Source of the DNA: Streptomyces vietnamensis | GTDB lineage: Bacteria > Actinomycetota > Actinomycetes > Streptomycetales > Streptomycetaceae | DNA length: 64,000 nucleotides | Direction of reading: 5' to 3' | NCBI RefSeq assembly: GCF_000830005.1 | Contig: NZ_CP010407.1 | Location: 2,213,001-2,277,000, forward strand | Shown: in pieces, positions 8,745 to 22,033 of the stretch | Layout: each line of letters starts with the position of its first letter | Position numbering within the stretch: the first letter of the stretch is position 1 | Made by a program: the position numbers and the translations under genes | The notes under the pieces: generated by a model | The model's input: only the letters and a program-made list of their open reading frames with translations | What the model was told of the DNA's origin: nothing | Databases searched by the model: none

Positions 8745-9134
8745 TCAGGCGGTCGCCGCGCGCTCCGCCTTGCTGCGCTCCACGCAGAACTCGTTGCCCT
8801 CCGGGTCCTTCATGGTCGCCCAGCCGGTGCCGTCCGGGTTCCGGTGGTCCTCGAAGAGCGTGGCGCCGAGGCCGAGGAGCCGCTCGACCTCCTCGTCCCG
8901 GGTGCGGTCCTGCGGCTGGAGGTCGAGGTGGACGCGGTTCTTCACCGACTTCGTGTCGGGCACCTGGATGAAGAGGAGGTTCGCGCCGGGCGACTCGACC
9001 GTGGCCTCCGGGTCGCCGGGGAAGTCGTCGTCGGCGAGCTTCGCGTCGAGAACGGCGGCCCAGAAGCTCGCCAGGGCGTGGGCGTCGGCGCAGTCGATGG
9101 TCACGTGTCGTACGAGAGAAGTCATGGGTGCCAT
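8745..9134 (-). CDS. VOC-superfamily (glyoxalase-like) protein
   Basis: 129 residues, a single beta-alpha-beta-beta-beta vicinal-oxygen-chelate unit pair. It has RHVTIDCADAHALASFW near the N-terminus, VHLDLQP in the middle, and the C-terminal signature MKDPEGNEFCVE typical of the glyoxalase-like family. A start is possible at ATG 9134 or nine bases later at ATG 9125 (MTSLVRH); I cannot decide between them because neither has a clear ribosome site. Substrate unknown; many relatives are of unassigned function. Confidence 0.83.
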   Translation of the reverse strand: MAPMTSLVRHVTIDCADAHALASFWAAVLDAKLADDDFPGDPEATVESPGANLLFIQVPDTKSVKNRVHLDLQPQDRTRDEEVERLLGLGATLFEDHRNPDGTGWATMKDPEGNEFCVERSKAERAATA

Positions 9135-9178
9135 GATCGCGCGCCCCGACGACCGGGGGCCACCGAATTCCCCAACGA

Positions 9179-9544
9179 TCAGTCCGCGGTGGCGAGTTGC
9201 CTGCCCTCGGTGACCGCGACGAGCGCGGCGAGCGAGGAGCGGGTGCCCTGGAGGTCGTGGATCTTCTCGTCGATGGCGTCGAGCCGGGCGACGAGCATCG
9301 GGTTGAGGCAGGGCTCGATCTCCGCCTCGCTGCCGCAGACGCAGTCGAGGACCTCGGCGATGACCCGGGTCGGCAGTCCGGCGCCGAGGAGGGCGCGGAT
9401 GCGGCGCACGACGGCGGGGGCGTCGGGGCCGTACACCCGCTGCCCGCCGGGGGTGCGCTCCGAGTCGAGGAGGCCCTGCTCCTCGTAGTAGCGGAGCAGC
9501 CGGACGCTCACCCCGGTCTCGCGCGCCAGCTCACCGATCTTCAT
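9179..9544 (-). CDS. MerR-family regulator with cysteine cluster
   Basis: 121 residues. The N-terminal MerR HTH is at 1-70 (MKIGELARETGVSVRLLRYY, GQRVYG). A dimerisation coiled coil follows. The effector region CVCGSEAEIEPC (C-x-C-x8-C, about 81-92) could sense metal or redox state. The ATG at 9544 follows GAGGGGGG. It is divergent from the aldo/keto reductase gene, whose promoter has the stretched spacing and central dyad of MerR-controlled promoters. A second dyad covers its own ribosome site, suggesting autoregulation. Confidence 0.9.
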   Translation of the reverse strand: MKIGELARETGVSVRLLRYYEEQGLLDSERTPGGQRVYGPDAPAVVRRIRALLGAGLPTRVIAEVLDCVCGSEAEIEPCLNPMLVARLDAIDEKIHDLQGTRSSLAALVAVTEGRQLATAD

Positions 9545-9560
9545 GTGACCCCCCTCACAT
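9543..9560. promoter_or_regulatory. Dyad over merR start (autoregulatory site candidate)
   Basis: ATGTGA-N6-TCACAT, perfect 6-bp arms with a CCCCCC centre, overlapping the merR start codon and ribosome site. It shares the TGTGA half-site with the dyad at 9581. Confidence 0.55.
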
Positions 9561-9574
9561 CGGCCCGTCCGCGC

Positions 9575-9606
9575 TTGAACCTCACATCCGTGTGAGCTCC
9601 TACGGT
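9575..9606 (+). promoter_or_regulatory. MerR-type promoter of aldo/keto reductase
   Basis: TTGAAC (9575-9580) and TACGGT (9601-9606) are separated by 20 bp, longer than the usual 17. The spacer contains the dyad CTCACA-TCCG-TGTGAG (9581-9596). This is the architecture of promoters twisted into activity by MerR proteins. The ATG at 9614 lies 8 bp after the -10 element, so the mRNA is probably leaderless. Confidence 0.78.
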
Positions 9607-9613
9607 TCCGAGC

Positions 9614-10510
9614 ATGACGAACAACACGACTCCGTCCACTGATACGACGATATTCCAGCTCGGCGGGGACCTGCCGGTCCGGCGTGTCGGGTACGGCACG
9701 ATGCGACTCGCCGACGGTCCCGGCGATCCGACCGGCCCGGAGGCCCGCATCTGGACGGCCCCGGCCGACCGGGCGGCGGCGGTGGACCTGCTCCGGACGG
9801 CCGCCGAGGCGGGCGTCACCCTCTTCGACACGGCCGACGCGTACGCCCTGGGAGCCGGCGAGGAGCTGCTCGCCGAGGCGCTGCACCCGTACGGCGACGG
9901 GGTCGCGGTGGCCACCAAGGTCGGCGTGGTCCGGCCCTCCCCCACCGAGTGGGTGCCGCTGGGCCACCCCGCCTATCTGCGCCAGCAGGCCGAGCTGGGC
10001 CTGCGCCGGCTGCGTACGGAGCGGATCGACCTCCTCTACCTCCACCGTCTGGACGAGAACGTCCCGGTCGCCGAGCAGGTCGGCGCCCTGAAGCGGCTCC
10101 AGGAGGAGGGCAAGGTCCGGCACATCGGGCTCTCGGAGGTGACGGTCGAGCAGCTCACCGAGGCCGAGGCGACGGCCCCGATCGCGGCGGTGCAGAACCT
10201 CTACAACCTGGCGACCCGCGACCACGAGCCGGTCGTCGAGCACACGGCCGGGCGCGGGATCGCGTTCGTCCCCTTCTTCCCGGTCGCCATGGGCGGGCAC
10301 GCGGGTCCGGACGGTCCGGTCGCCCGGGTGGCCCGCGAGGTCGGGGCGACCCCGTCCCAGACGGCCCTGGCGTGGCTGCTCCACCGGGCCCCGCACATCC
10401 TCCCGATCCCGGGTACGTCCTCGGCGGCCCACCTGGTGGAGAACCTGGGCGCGCTCGACGTCGCGCTCACCGAGGAGCAGTTCGCCCGACTGGCCCGAGA
10501 GGTCTCATGA
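9614..10510 (+). CDS. Aldo/keto reductase
   Basis: A 298-residue NADPH-dependent TIM-barrel oxidoreductase. Catalytic tetrad candidates are visible: FDTADAY (Asp, Tyr), VATKVG (Lys), and LLYLHRLD (His). The cofactor-binding end is LPIPGTSSAAHL. It probably reduces aldehydes or ketones in response to the stress sensed by the divergent MerR protein. It has no Shine-Dalgarno and sits right behind a MerR-type promoter, so it is probably leaderless. Its last codons overlap the convergent VWA gene by 6 bp. Confidence 0.92.
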   Translation: MTNNTTPSTDTTIFQLGGDLPVRRVGYGTMRLADGPGDPTGPEARIWTAPADRAAAVDLLRTAAEAGVTLFDTADAYALGAGEELLAEALHPYGDGVAVATKVGVVRPSPTEWVPLGHPAYLRQQAELGLRRLRTERIDLLYLHRLDENVPVAEQVGALKRLQEEGKVRHIGLSEVTVEQLTEAEATAPIAAVQNLYNLATRDHEPVVEHTAGRGIAFVPFFPVAMGGHAGPDGPVARVAREVGATPSQTALAWLLHRAPHILPIPGTSSAAHLVENLGALDVALTEEQFARLAREVS

Positions 10511-11224
10511 CCGTACGACGCCCTGGGCGCGGGCCGCGGCGAGCCAGGCGGGGAACTCGGAGACGAGCCGGTCGTACAGCTCCGCGTCCGGGACCCGGCT
10601 CGGGTCCTGGCCCGCGTGGAAGAAGCCGGCATTGTCGAGGGGCCGCTTCGCCGGCACGTCCAGCTCGTCGAGCCGGCGCAGGAACTCGAACTGCCGGCTT
10701 CCGGGGTCGCCGAAGCCGATGAACTGCCAGAAGATGGGCAGCCGGGCCGCCTTGCAGACGTACCGCTCGGCGGCGAGCTTGTTGATCGGCCCTCCGTCGG
10801 TCTGGAAGACGACGAGCGCGGGGGCGGTGGAGCCGCTGTCCAGGTAGTGGTCGATGACGGCGTCCATGGCGAGGTGGTAGCTCGTCTTCCCCATGTGGCC
10901 GAGTCCGGCGACGATCCGGTCGATCCTGCCGACGTGGTCGTCGAGCCGGATGTCGGTCTCGGCGTCGATGTCGGTGGAGAAGAACACCACCGGCACCCGC
11001 CCGTCGTCGTCGAGGTGCGCGGAGAGCCCCAACACCCGGTCGGCGAGGGCCTGCACGGTGCCGTTGGCGTAATAGGGCTTCATGGAGCCCGAGTAGTCGA
11101 CGACGAGGTAGACGGCGACCCGCTGCCCGCTGATCCCGTGCCGTTCGAGGGAGGCCCCGGCCTCCTTGTAGAGGCTCACGAGCGCGGGCGCGGTCTCCTC
11201 GACCTTGCGCAGGTTCAGTGCCAT
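10505..11224 (-). CDS. VWA-domain protein, TerF-like
   Basis: 239 residues, a von Willebrand A fold with a MIDAS site: DYSGSMKP (about 43-50) gives the DxSxS motif, and downstream Thr (GKTS) and Asp (FQTDGG) positions complete the metal site. It resembles the VWA part of tellurium-resistance TerF proteins (MALNLRKVEETAPALVSLYKEA), though no other ter gene is present here. The ATG at 11224 abuts the TAG stop of the padR gene with no gap; the ribosome site GGAGGGGGAG lies inside padR, so translation is coupled. Function beyond metal-dependent binding is unknown. Confidence 0.85.
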   Translation of the reverse strand: MALNLRKVEETAPALVSLYKEAGASLERHGISGQRVAVYLVVDYSGSMKPYYANGTVQALADRVLGLSAHLDDDGRVPVVFFSTDIDAETDIRLDDHVGRIDRIVAGLGHMGKTSYHLAMDAVIDHYLDSGSTAPALVVFQTDGGPINKLAAERYVCKAARLPIFWQFIGFGDPGSRQFEFLRRLDELDVPAKRPLDNAGFFHAGQDPSRVPDAELYDRLVSEFPAWLAAARAQGVVRS

Positions 11225-11836
11225 CTACCGCTCCCCCTCCAACTCCTCGATGTCCGCGAGCATGGCGTCGGCCAGGTCGCGTTCGGCCGTGTAGTACCGC
11301 TCGGCCCAGGCGAGGGTGAGCCGGGGGTACGCCCAGGCCTCGTCCGCCCCCGCGTCCGCCACGTCGGCCTCGGCGCGCTGCCGCATGCGCTCGGCGTACT
11401 CCCGGTGCGCGGCCAGGATCTCCCGCATCCGCTCGGGTTCGAGGAGGTGTCCGAGCCAGAGCCGCAGCATCGGCCCGTGCTTGAGGACGGGCGGGTCGAG
11501 GGGGGCCGTGCGGGCCCAGGTGCGGACGGCGTCGAGGCCTTCGTCGGTGATCCGGTAGACGCGCTTGTCGCGGGTGCCGGCCTCGGGGGCGACGAGCCGC
11601 GAGGTGGCGTAGCCGCTGTTCTCCAGGCGCTTGAGCTCGCTGTAGATCTGGCTGAAGGAAGGGCTCCAGTAGAAGAGGCCGAGGGACCGGTCGGACCACT
11701 TCTTGACGTCGTAGCCGGACAACTCCCGTCCGTGGGAGAGCAGTCCGAGCACCGCCCAGCTGGTCGCGGGAAGCCCTGGCACGCTCTCTCGGTCCACCAC
11801 GGACGGAAGTCTACGGCCCTTCCCCCTGGTGACCAT
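11225..11836 (-). CDS. PadR-family transcriptional regulator
   Basis: About 203 residues from ATG 11836; a start at GTG 11800 is equally plausible. The PadR winged helix is at about 20-95 (ATSWAVLGLLSHG, GYDVKKW, YWSPSFSQIYSELKRLE, TRDKRVYRIT), followed by a C-terminal helical dimerisation domain. It forms an operon with the VWA gene (zero spacing) and is divergent from the LLM oxidoreductase at 11896. A dyad in the gap could be its operator, so it may control the flavin oxidoreductase as well as itself. Confidence 0.88.
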   Translation of the reverse strand: MVTRGKGRRLPSVVDRESVPGLPATSWAVLGLLSHGRELSGYDVKKWSDRSLGLFYWSPSFSQIYSELKRLENSGYATSRLVAPEAGTRDKRVYRITDEGLDAVRTWARTAPLDPPVLKHGPMLRLWLGHLLEPERMREILAAHREYAERMRQRAEADVADAGADEAWAYPRLTLAWAERYYTAERDLADAMLADIEELEGER

Positions 11837-11864
11837 GCCTGCTAGAAGTATTTCGATTAGGCAT
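11835..11864. promoter_or_regulatory. PadR operator candidate
   Basis: ATGCCT (11835-11840) and AGGCAT (11859-11864), 6-bp arms 18 bp apart, lie in the 59-bp gap between divergent padR and the LLM oxidoreductase gene. An inner CTA/TAG pair extends the symmetry. Confidence 0.5.
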
Positions 11865-11895
11865 AGAAGCCGGTCTTCCCCGGGAGGAGCGTCCC

Positions 11896-13035
11896 GTGAA
11901 GTTCTCCATGATCTTCGAAGCACAGCTCGTCGACCCGACCCCCGCCCGCGAACACCAGGTCCTCCACGACTGCGTCGAACAGGCCGTCCTCGCCGAGGAG
12001 ATGGGCTTCGACCGGATCTGGGCGGTCGAGCACCACTCCCTCGTCCAGTACGCCCACATGAGCGCGTCCGAGATCTTCCTGACCTGGGTCGCGGCCCGCA
12101 CCCGGACCATCCGCGTCGGCCACGGCGTCGTCACCATGCCCTTCGGCTACCAGCACCCGGTCCGGGTCGCCGAGCGCGCCGCCATGCTCGACGTGCTCTC
12201 CGGAGGCCGGGTCGACGTGGGCGCCGGCCGGGGCGCGACCCGCCAGGAGACCCGGATGTTCGGGGTGCGCCCGGAGGACACCCGCCCGCAGACCGAGGAG
12301 GCCCTGCGGATCTTCGCCTCGGCCTGGCGGGAGCCGGAGTTCGAGTGGCACGGCACCCTCGACATCGGGCCCGGCGCGGTCCTCCCCCGCCCCGTACAGA
12401 CCCCGCATCCGCCGCTCTTCATGGCCTGCTCGCAGCACGACTCCCTCCGGCAGGCCGCCGAACTCGGCATCGGCGCCCTGGTGATGGGCTTCGCGGGCGC
12501 CGAGGACGTGCGGGCGATGCGCGCGGTGTACGACCAGGCCCTCGCCTCCAGGGACGGCTCCCGGTTCGTCTCCACGGAGGTCAACGACCACTTCTCCGCC
12601 CTCTGCCCGACGATCGTCCTCGACGACGCCGCCCGCGCGCTCCGGCTCGGCACCCGGGGCCAGCGCTTCTTCGCCGAGTCGATCGCCCACTGGTACGGCG
12701 GCGCGCCCGCCCCGACGGGCTACGCGGAGGACGAGGACCACAGCGGGGCGCTCGACGAGCAGCGGCAGAAGCTGATCGCCCGCCTGCACGAGGCGGACAT
12801 CCCCGCCCGCCCGGTCGACACGGGCACGTACAACACCGACCACGCCTACGGGGACGCGGCGACGGCGATCGCCTACGTCGAGCGGCTCCGGGAGATCGGC
12901 GTGGACGAGGTGATGTGCCTGATCCAGATGGGCACGGTGCCGCAGGAGGTCTGTCTGGAGACGATCCGGCAGTGGGGCGAGCACGTCATCCCGCACTTCC
13001 GCGCACCGCGGGCGTCCGCACCGGGCTCCGCCTGA
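11896..13035 (+). CDS. LLM-class flavin-dependent oxidoreductase
   Basis: A 379-residue luciferase-like monooxygenase-fold (TIM barrel) protein using F420 or FMN. Family features include MGFDRIWAVEHH near the N-terminus, GRVDVGAGRGATRQE (about 107-121) and a C-terminal region DEVMCLIQMGTVP typical of alkanal-monooxygenase-like members. The GTG start at 11896 has a strong GGGAGGAG ribosome site. It is divergent from padR with a dyad between. Substrate unknown. A terminator-like inverted repeat follows at 13042. Confidence 0.9.
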   Translation: MKFSMIFEAQLVDPTPAREHQVLHDCVEQAVLAEEMGFDRIWAVEHHSLVQYAHMSASEIFLTWVAARTRTIRVGHGVVTMPFGYQHPVRVAERAAMLDVLSGGRVDVGAGRGATRQETRMFGVRPEDTRPQTEEALRIFASAWREPEFEWHGTLDIGPGAVLPRPVQTPHPPLFMACSQHDSLRQAAELGIGALVMGFAGAEDVRAMRAVYDQALASRDGSRFVSTEVNDHFSALCPTIVLDDAARALRLGTRGQRFFAESIAHWYGGAPAPTGYAEDEDHSGALDEQRQKLIARLHEADIPARPVDTGTYNTDHAYGDAATAIAYVERLREIGVDEVMCLIQMGTVPQEVCLETIRQWGEHVIPHFRAPRASAPGSA

Positions 13036-13041
13036 GACCGC

Positions 13042-13098
13042 ACCCTCGGACGCGTGTCGGCGAGCGCCTCACGGAGCCCCGGCACCGCGTCCGAGGGT
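13042..13098. terminator. Long-loop terminator between convergent genes
   Basis: A perfect 13-bp inverted repeat (ACCCTCGGACGCG at 13042-13054, complement at 13086-13098) with a 31-nt loop, between the LLM oxidoreductase and tetR ends. Confidence 0.65.
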
Positions 13099-13121
13099 CG
13101 ATCGCGGGAACCGGGTCGAGG

Positions 13122-13688
13122 TCACAGCAGTCGGTCGACCAGCCCGTCGACCCAGTCCGGGGCGAGCGGGACCATGCCGAACAGGACGCGGATGTACATC
13201 GGGGCCATGATGTGGTCCAGCACGTCGGACGCGTCGAGTGCGCACTCGCCGCGTTCGCGGGCACGATCGAGCATGGCCTGCAGCTGCCGGGTGCGTTCGG
13301 CGCGGAGGGCCTCAGCCGCCTGCAGGCCCTCCGGACCGTTGCTCGACAGGGCGACGGCCAGGCGCACCACCGCCAGACCGTCGGGTCCGGTGATCTCGCG
13401 GGCGACCTGGGCCGCGTACGTGCGCAGGTCGCCGGCCAGGCTCCCGGTGTCGGGCATCGGCGACCGCGCGTTGAGGCGGGCGAGCGTCACGTCGGTGAGC
13501 AGGGCCTCCAGGCTGCCCCACCGGCGGTAGATGCTGCTGTCGGCCACGCCCGCGCGGGCCGCGACCTCGCCGACGGTGAAGTTGCCGTGGCCGCGCTCGC
13601 TGATCAGGTCGGTGACGGCCTGGTGCACCTGCGCGCCGACGCGGGCGCTGCGCCCTCCGGGCCGCCGGGCTCGCTCTCGCTCGTTCAT
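13122..13688 (-). CDS. TetR-family repressor of the adjacent MFS pump
   Basis: 188 residues. The HTH is at about 20-65 (VTDLISERGHGNFTVGEVAA, VADSSIYRRWGS). The C-terminal all-helical ligand domain is of the TetR_C type seen with MFS drug pumps. The ATG at 13688 follows GGTGGGGG. It is divergent from the EmrB-like transporter, with two similar AACGCAG-based dyads between them, so it probably represses the pump and itself. Confidence 0.9.
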   Translation of the reverse strand: MNERERARRPGGRSARVGAQVHQAVTDLISERGHGNFTVGEVAARAGVADSSIYRRWGSLEALLTDVTLARLNARSPMPDTGSLAGDLRTYAAQVAREITGPDGLAVVRLAVALSSNGPEGLQAAEALRAERTRQLQAMLDRARERGECALDASDVLDHIMAPMYIRVLFGMVPLAPDWVDGLVDRLL

Positions 13689-13699
13689 GCCCCCACCTT

Positions 13700-13720
13700 A
13701 ACGCAGCCGGAACTTGCGTT
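13700..13720. promoter_or_regulatory. TetR operator candidate 1, overlapping -35
   Basis: AACGCA (13700-13705) and TGCGTT (13715-13720), perfect 6-bp arms with a 9-bp spacer. The right arm overlaps a TTGCGT -35 at 13714-13719. Confidence 0.7.
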
Positions 13721-13743
13721 TGTGAGGCGACCCTCCCTACAGT
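13714..13743 (+). promoter_or_regulatory. Promoter of MFS gene
   Basis: TTGCGT (13714-13719), 18-bp spacer, TACAGT (13738-13743). Transcription would begin near 13750, inside the second dyad, and run into the MFS gene at 13835. Confidence 0.6.
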
Positions 13744-13748
13744 CACCT

Positions 13749-13769
13749 AACGCAGCCACCGACTGCTTT
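13749..13769. promoter_or_regulatory. TetR operator candidate 2, near transcription start
   Basis: AACGCAG (13749-13755) and CTGCTTT (13763-13769), one mismatch between arms, 7-bp spacer. It shares AACGCAGCC with candidate 1. Confidence 0.6.
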
Positions 13770-13834
13770 AGAGCATTCAGGGGGCTGACCGCGCCGGCAC
13801 GGAGAGGCGCGACCGACGACGGAGAGGAATCCCC

Positions 13835-15307
13835 ATGGCTGCATCGGCCGCGGTCTCAGGCAGTGGACGAAACCGGGCCGTGCTGCTCGCGGTGACCTGC
13901 CTGGGCCAGTTCATGGTCCTGCTCGACAACACGATCGTCGGAGCGGCGCTGCCCGACATGCAGCACCGGCTGCACACTCGACTGACCGGTCTGCAATGGA
14001 TCGTCGACGCGTACGTCCTGCTGGTCGCCATGCTGCTGCTGTCGGGCGGTGTCTTCGCCGACCGGTTCGGCCGCAAGCGGGTGTACCTGACCGGCGTGGT
14101 GGTGTTCACCGCCGCGTCGGCGCTGTGCAGCCTCGCGCCCTCGCTCGGCTGGCTGGTCGTCGGCCGGGTGCTGCAGGGCATCGGGGCCGCGGCGCTGAGC
14201 CCTGCCTCGCTCGCCCTGCTCGCCGCCGCCCACCCCGTACCGCAAGAACGGATGAAGGCGATCGGGCTGTGGGCCGGACTCAGCGGAATCGGCCTGGCCG
14301 CGGGCCCCGTGGCCGGCGGAGTGCTGACGGACGCCTTCGGCTGGCCCGCCATCTTCCTGGTCAACCTGCCCATCGGCGTGGTCCTTCTGCTGGTCGGTCT
14401 GCGCAGCCTCGATGAGACCCGCAATCCGGGCGCCCCCGCGATCGACGTCCCGGGGACGGTGCTGTCCGTTCTCGGGGTGGGGGTGCTGACCTACGGGCTG
14501 ATCGAGGGTGGTGCCCGCGGCTGGACGTCACCGGTGATCCTGGGAAGCTTCGCCGCCGCGGTGGTCCTCCTCGCCGCCTTCGTCGCCGTCGAAGCGCGTC
14601 GCTCCGCACCGGTGCTGCCGCTGCGGCTGTTCCGCCGGCGCCTGTTCACCGTGTCCAACACCGCCATGGTCGTGGTGGGGTTCGCGCTCATGGGCTCGTC
14701 GTTCTTCTTCTCCCAGTTCTTCGTGTACGTCCAGGGCAGCTCGATCCTGCGCGCCGGCCTGCAGACCCTGCCGCTGTCCCTCGCCATGGTGATCGTCAGC
14801 CCGTACGCGGGCCGGCTCGCCGCCCGGTACGGCTTCCGCGTCGTGGTCACCACCGGCCTGGCCCTGGCCGGCCTGGGGCTGCTCGCGCTCGGCACGGTGC
14901 ACGCCGACACCGGCTACGGGAACGTGTGGTGGCGGCTGGGAGTCGTCGGCACCGGCTTCGCCCTGACCATGTCCCCCCTGACGGGAGCTGCCATCCAGGC
15001 GGTCAGCCCGCAGGAAGGCGGCCTCGCCTCGGGCATCAGCAGCACCACCCGGCAGATCGGTGCGGTGCTCGGCGTGGCGGTGCTCGGGGCAGTCGTCCGC
15101 GCCCGGGAATCCGGCGGCGCCTCCTTCGGGGCCGGCCTCGACAGCGCCTTCGTCGCGGCCGGTGCCATCACCTTGGCCACCGCCGTGTTCACCGGCCTGT
15201 GGCTGGCGAGGTCCAAGCCCGCGGAAGACTCCGCGGGCTTGGGACGTTCCACCGCCCCGGATGCGGTCACCACCTCGGACAGGGCGTCCGCGAACAGCCC
15301 GAACTAG
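13835..15307 (+). CDS. MFS drug-efflux transporter (EmrB/QacA, 14 TM)
   Basis: A 490-residue inner-membrane proton-driven exporter. TM1 carries the DHA2 motif LDNTIVGAALPDMQ; motif A FADRFGRKRVYL follows TM2, and motif C-like GPVAGGVLTDAFGW lies in TM5. The ATG at 13835 follows GGAGAGGAA. It is controlled by the divergent TetR protein to judge from the two operators. The hydrophilic tail of about 35 residues (SADGLGRST-like Ser/Asp/Asn-rich) is ordinary for the family. Confidence 0.92.
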   Translation: MAASAAVSGSGRNRAVLLAVTCLGQFMVLLDNTIVGAALPDMQHRLHTRLTGLQWIVDAYVLLVAMLLLSGGVFADRFGRKRVYLTGVVVFTAASALCSLAPSLGWLVVGRVLQGIGAAALSPASLALLAAAHPVPQERMKAIGLWAGLSGIGLAAGPVAGGVLTDAFGWPAIFLVNLPIGVVLLLVGLRSLDETRNPGAPAIDVPGTVLSVLGVGVLTYGLIEGGARGWTSPVILGSFAAAVVLLAAFVAVEARRSAPVLPLRLFRRRLFTVSNTAMVVVGFALMGSSFFFSQFFVYVQGSSILRAGLQTLPLSLAMVIVSPYAGRLAARYGFRVVVTTGLALAGLGLLALGTVHADTGYGNVWWRLGVVGTGFALTMSPLTGAAIQAVSPQEGGLASGISSTTRQIGAVLGVAVLGAVVRARESGGASFGAGLDSAFVAAGAITLATAVFTGLWLARSKPAEDSAGLGRSTAPDAVTTSDRASANSPN

Positions 15308-15548
15308 ACCAGGAGCCTCCCCGTCGTCGTCGGCCGCGGTGAGCGCGTCCTCTCCCCGCGGGACACGCCCCGCACCGACGAACACGCGGAAGCGCCCATC
15401 GGCCGGGACCCTTCGACCGTGCGGCAGCCCAACGCGCACCGACGGGCACCGGCATCTCCCCCGACGGACCTTCGCGCACCCGCACCACACGCGCCGCAGC
15501 GCCCACCCAGTCGTCCGGTCGGGGACATTCGGGGGGCGCTGCGCTCAG

Positions 15549-15571
15549 TTCCGTACGTCGTTGTACGGGAC
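15549..15571. terminator. Terminator candidate downstream of gltD
   Basis: A 9-bp stem including one G-T pair (15549-15557 with 15563-15571, core CCGTAC/GTACGG), 16 bp downstream of the gltD stop. The rest of 15308-15548 shows no convincing gene or motif. Confidence 0.45.
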
Positions 15572-15586
15572 GTTCTCGGGGGCCGG

Positions 15587-17039
15587 TCAGACCGTCAGGG
15601 CACGGTCCGTCGGGCGGATCGGGGCCGGCAGGGAGCTGGCTCCGGTCAGGTAGCGGTCCACGCCGCGGGCGGCGGAGCGGCCCTCGGCGATGGCCCAGAC
15701 GATGAGGGACTGGCCGCGGCCGGCGTCACCGGCGACGAACACGCCGTCGACGTTGGTGGCGAAGTCCGCGTCGCGGGCGATGTTGCCCCGCTCGTCGAGC
15801 TCCAGGCCGAACTGGGCGACCAGGCCGTTCTCCACGTCCGTGCCGGTGAAGCCCATCGCGAGCGTGACCAGCTGGGCGGGGATCTTGCGCTCCGTGCCCG
15901 GCTTCTGGGTCAGCTTGCCGTCGACGAACTCGACCTCGACGAGGTGGAGGAACTGGACGTTGCCGTCCTCGTCGCCCTCGAAGTGGGTGGTGGAGACGGA
16001 GTAGACCCGCTCGCCGCCCTCCTCGTGCGCCGAGGTGACCTTGTAGAGCATGGGGAAGGTCGGCCAGGGCTGGCCGGCGTTCCGCTCGTCGCCCGGCTTC
16101 GGCATGATCTCCAGCTGCGTGACCGAGGCCGCGCCCTGGCGGTGTGCCGTGCCGACGCAGTCCGCGCCGGTGTCGCCGCCGCCGATGACGACGACGTGCT
16201 TGCCCTCGGCGGTGATCGGCGGGGCCACGAAGTCGCCCTCGACGACCTTGTTGGCGAGCGGCAGGTACTCCATCGCCTGGTGGATGCCGTTCAGCTCCCG
16301 GCCCGGGACGGGCAGGTCGCGGGCGGTGGTGGCGCCGGCGGCGATGACGACCGCGTCGTACCGGTTGCGCAGCGCCGTCGCCGGCATGTCGCGGCCGATC
16401 TCGACGCCGGTGCGGAACTTGGTGCCCTCCGCGCGCATCTGCTCGATGCGGCGGTTGATGTGCCGCTTCTCCATCTTGAACTCGGGGATGCCGTAGCGGA
16501 GGAGGCCTCCGATGCGGTCCGCGCGCTCGTAGACGGCGACGGTGTGGCCGGCCCGGGTCAGCTGCTGGGCGGCGGCCAGACCGGCCGGTCCCGAGCCGAT
16601 GACGGCGACGGTCTTGCCGGAGAGGCGGTCGGGCGCCTGCGGCTTGACGTCGTTGGCGTCCCAGGCCTTGTCGATGATGGAGACTTCGACGTTCTTGATG
16701 GTGACGGCCGGCTGGTTGATGCCGAGCACGCACGCCGACTCACACGGAGCCGGGCACAGGCGGCCGGTGAACTCCGGGAAGTTGTTGGTGGCGTGCAGGC
16801 GCTCCTGCGCCGCCGACCAGTCCTCGCGGTAGGCGTAGTCGTTCCACTCGGGGATCAGGTTCCCGAGGGGACAGCCGTTGTGGCAGAACGGGATGCCGCA
16901 GTCCATGCAGCGGCCGGCCTGCTTGCTGATGATCGGGAGCAGGGATCCGGGGACGTAGACCTCGTTCCAGTCCCTGACGCGCTCGCCCACCGGTCGGGTC
17001 TGGGCGACTTCACGCCCGGTGGTCAGGAAGCCCTTGGGG

Positions 17040-17047
<8 letters not shown>
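15587..17047 (-). CDS. gltD: Glutamate synthase (NADPH) small subunit
   Basis: 486 residues. It passes electrons from NADPH through FAD and iron-sulphur clusters to GltB. N-terminal cysteine motifs [17 protein letters not shown] and [12 protein letters not shown] bind 4Fe-4S clusters. [13 protein letters not shown] binds FAD and [11 protein letters not shown] binds NADPH. The ATG at 17047 overlaps the gltB stop by 8 bp, so the two are translationally coupled in the order gltB-gltD. With glutamine from glutamine synthetase this enzyme makes glutamate, amino donor for the nearby his and trp pathways. Confidence 0.97.
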
Positions 17048-21602
<4,555 letters not shown>

Positions 21603-22033
21603 CGGCTCTCCCGTCGTCGTCGTGGCATATGCAACTGCCGAGGGACGACGTTGGCCCTCCGCGAAATTTCGTGCAGGTTACATGATGGCTGGCTTCTCGC
21701 GAAGTGGATAGCTCATTCCAGCATGCGGACATCACCGATACGGAGCGGTGGTGTGGGTTCACCTGTGGGGTGCGGCGACAGAGGCTGTCCCGCGGGGACG
21801 GATCGAGGGCCCGGAGGATCTTCGGGTCTCCGGTGACCCGCCACTGAGAGTGGGCTTCATTGCCCGATGACGCTCAGGCCTCTTTCCCGTTGGTCACGGG
21901 TTCGAAACCGCCGGGTAACCGGCTACATATGTGACGTCCTGCATAGTGTCTCATCGCCACGGTGGAATGGACCAGGGATATACGTCACAGCCGCTCCGTG
22001 GCCTATGTCCAGAAAAGGGACCCCGAAATGACT

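Noticed and set aside
15308..15586. Possible small gene between the MFS pump and gltD
   Set aside because: Frames there lack ribosome sites and codon bias consistent with Streptomyces genes; only a weak terminator is supported.
21890..21930. tRNA-like text (GGGTTCGAAACC with a TTGGTCAC stretch before it)
   Set aside because: The T-loop-like string has no closing 5-bp T-stem, and no acceptor or anticodon stem can be built around it on either strand. Chance or a very decayed remnant.
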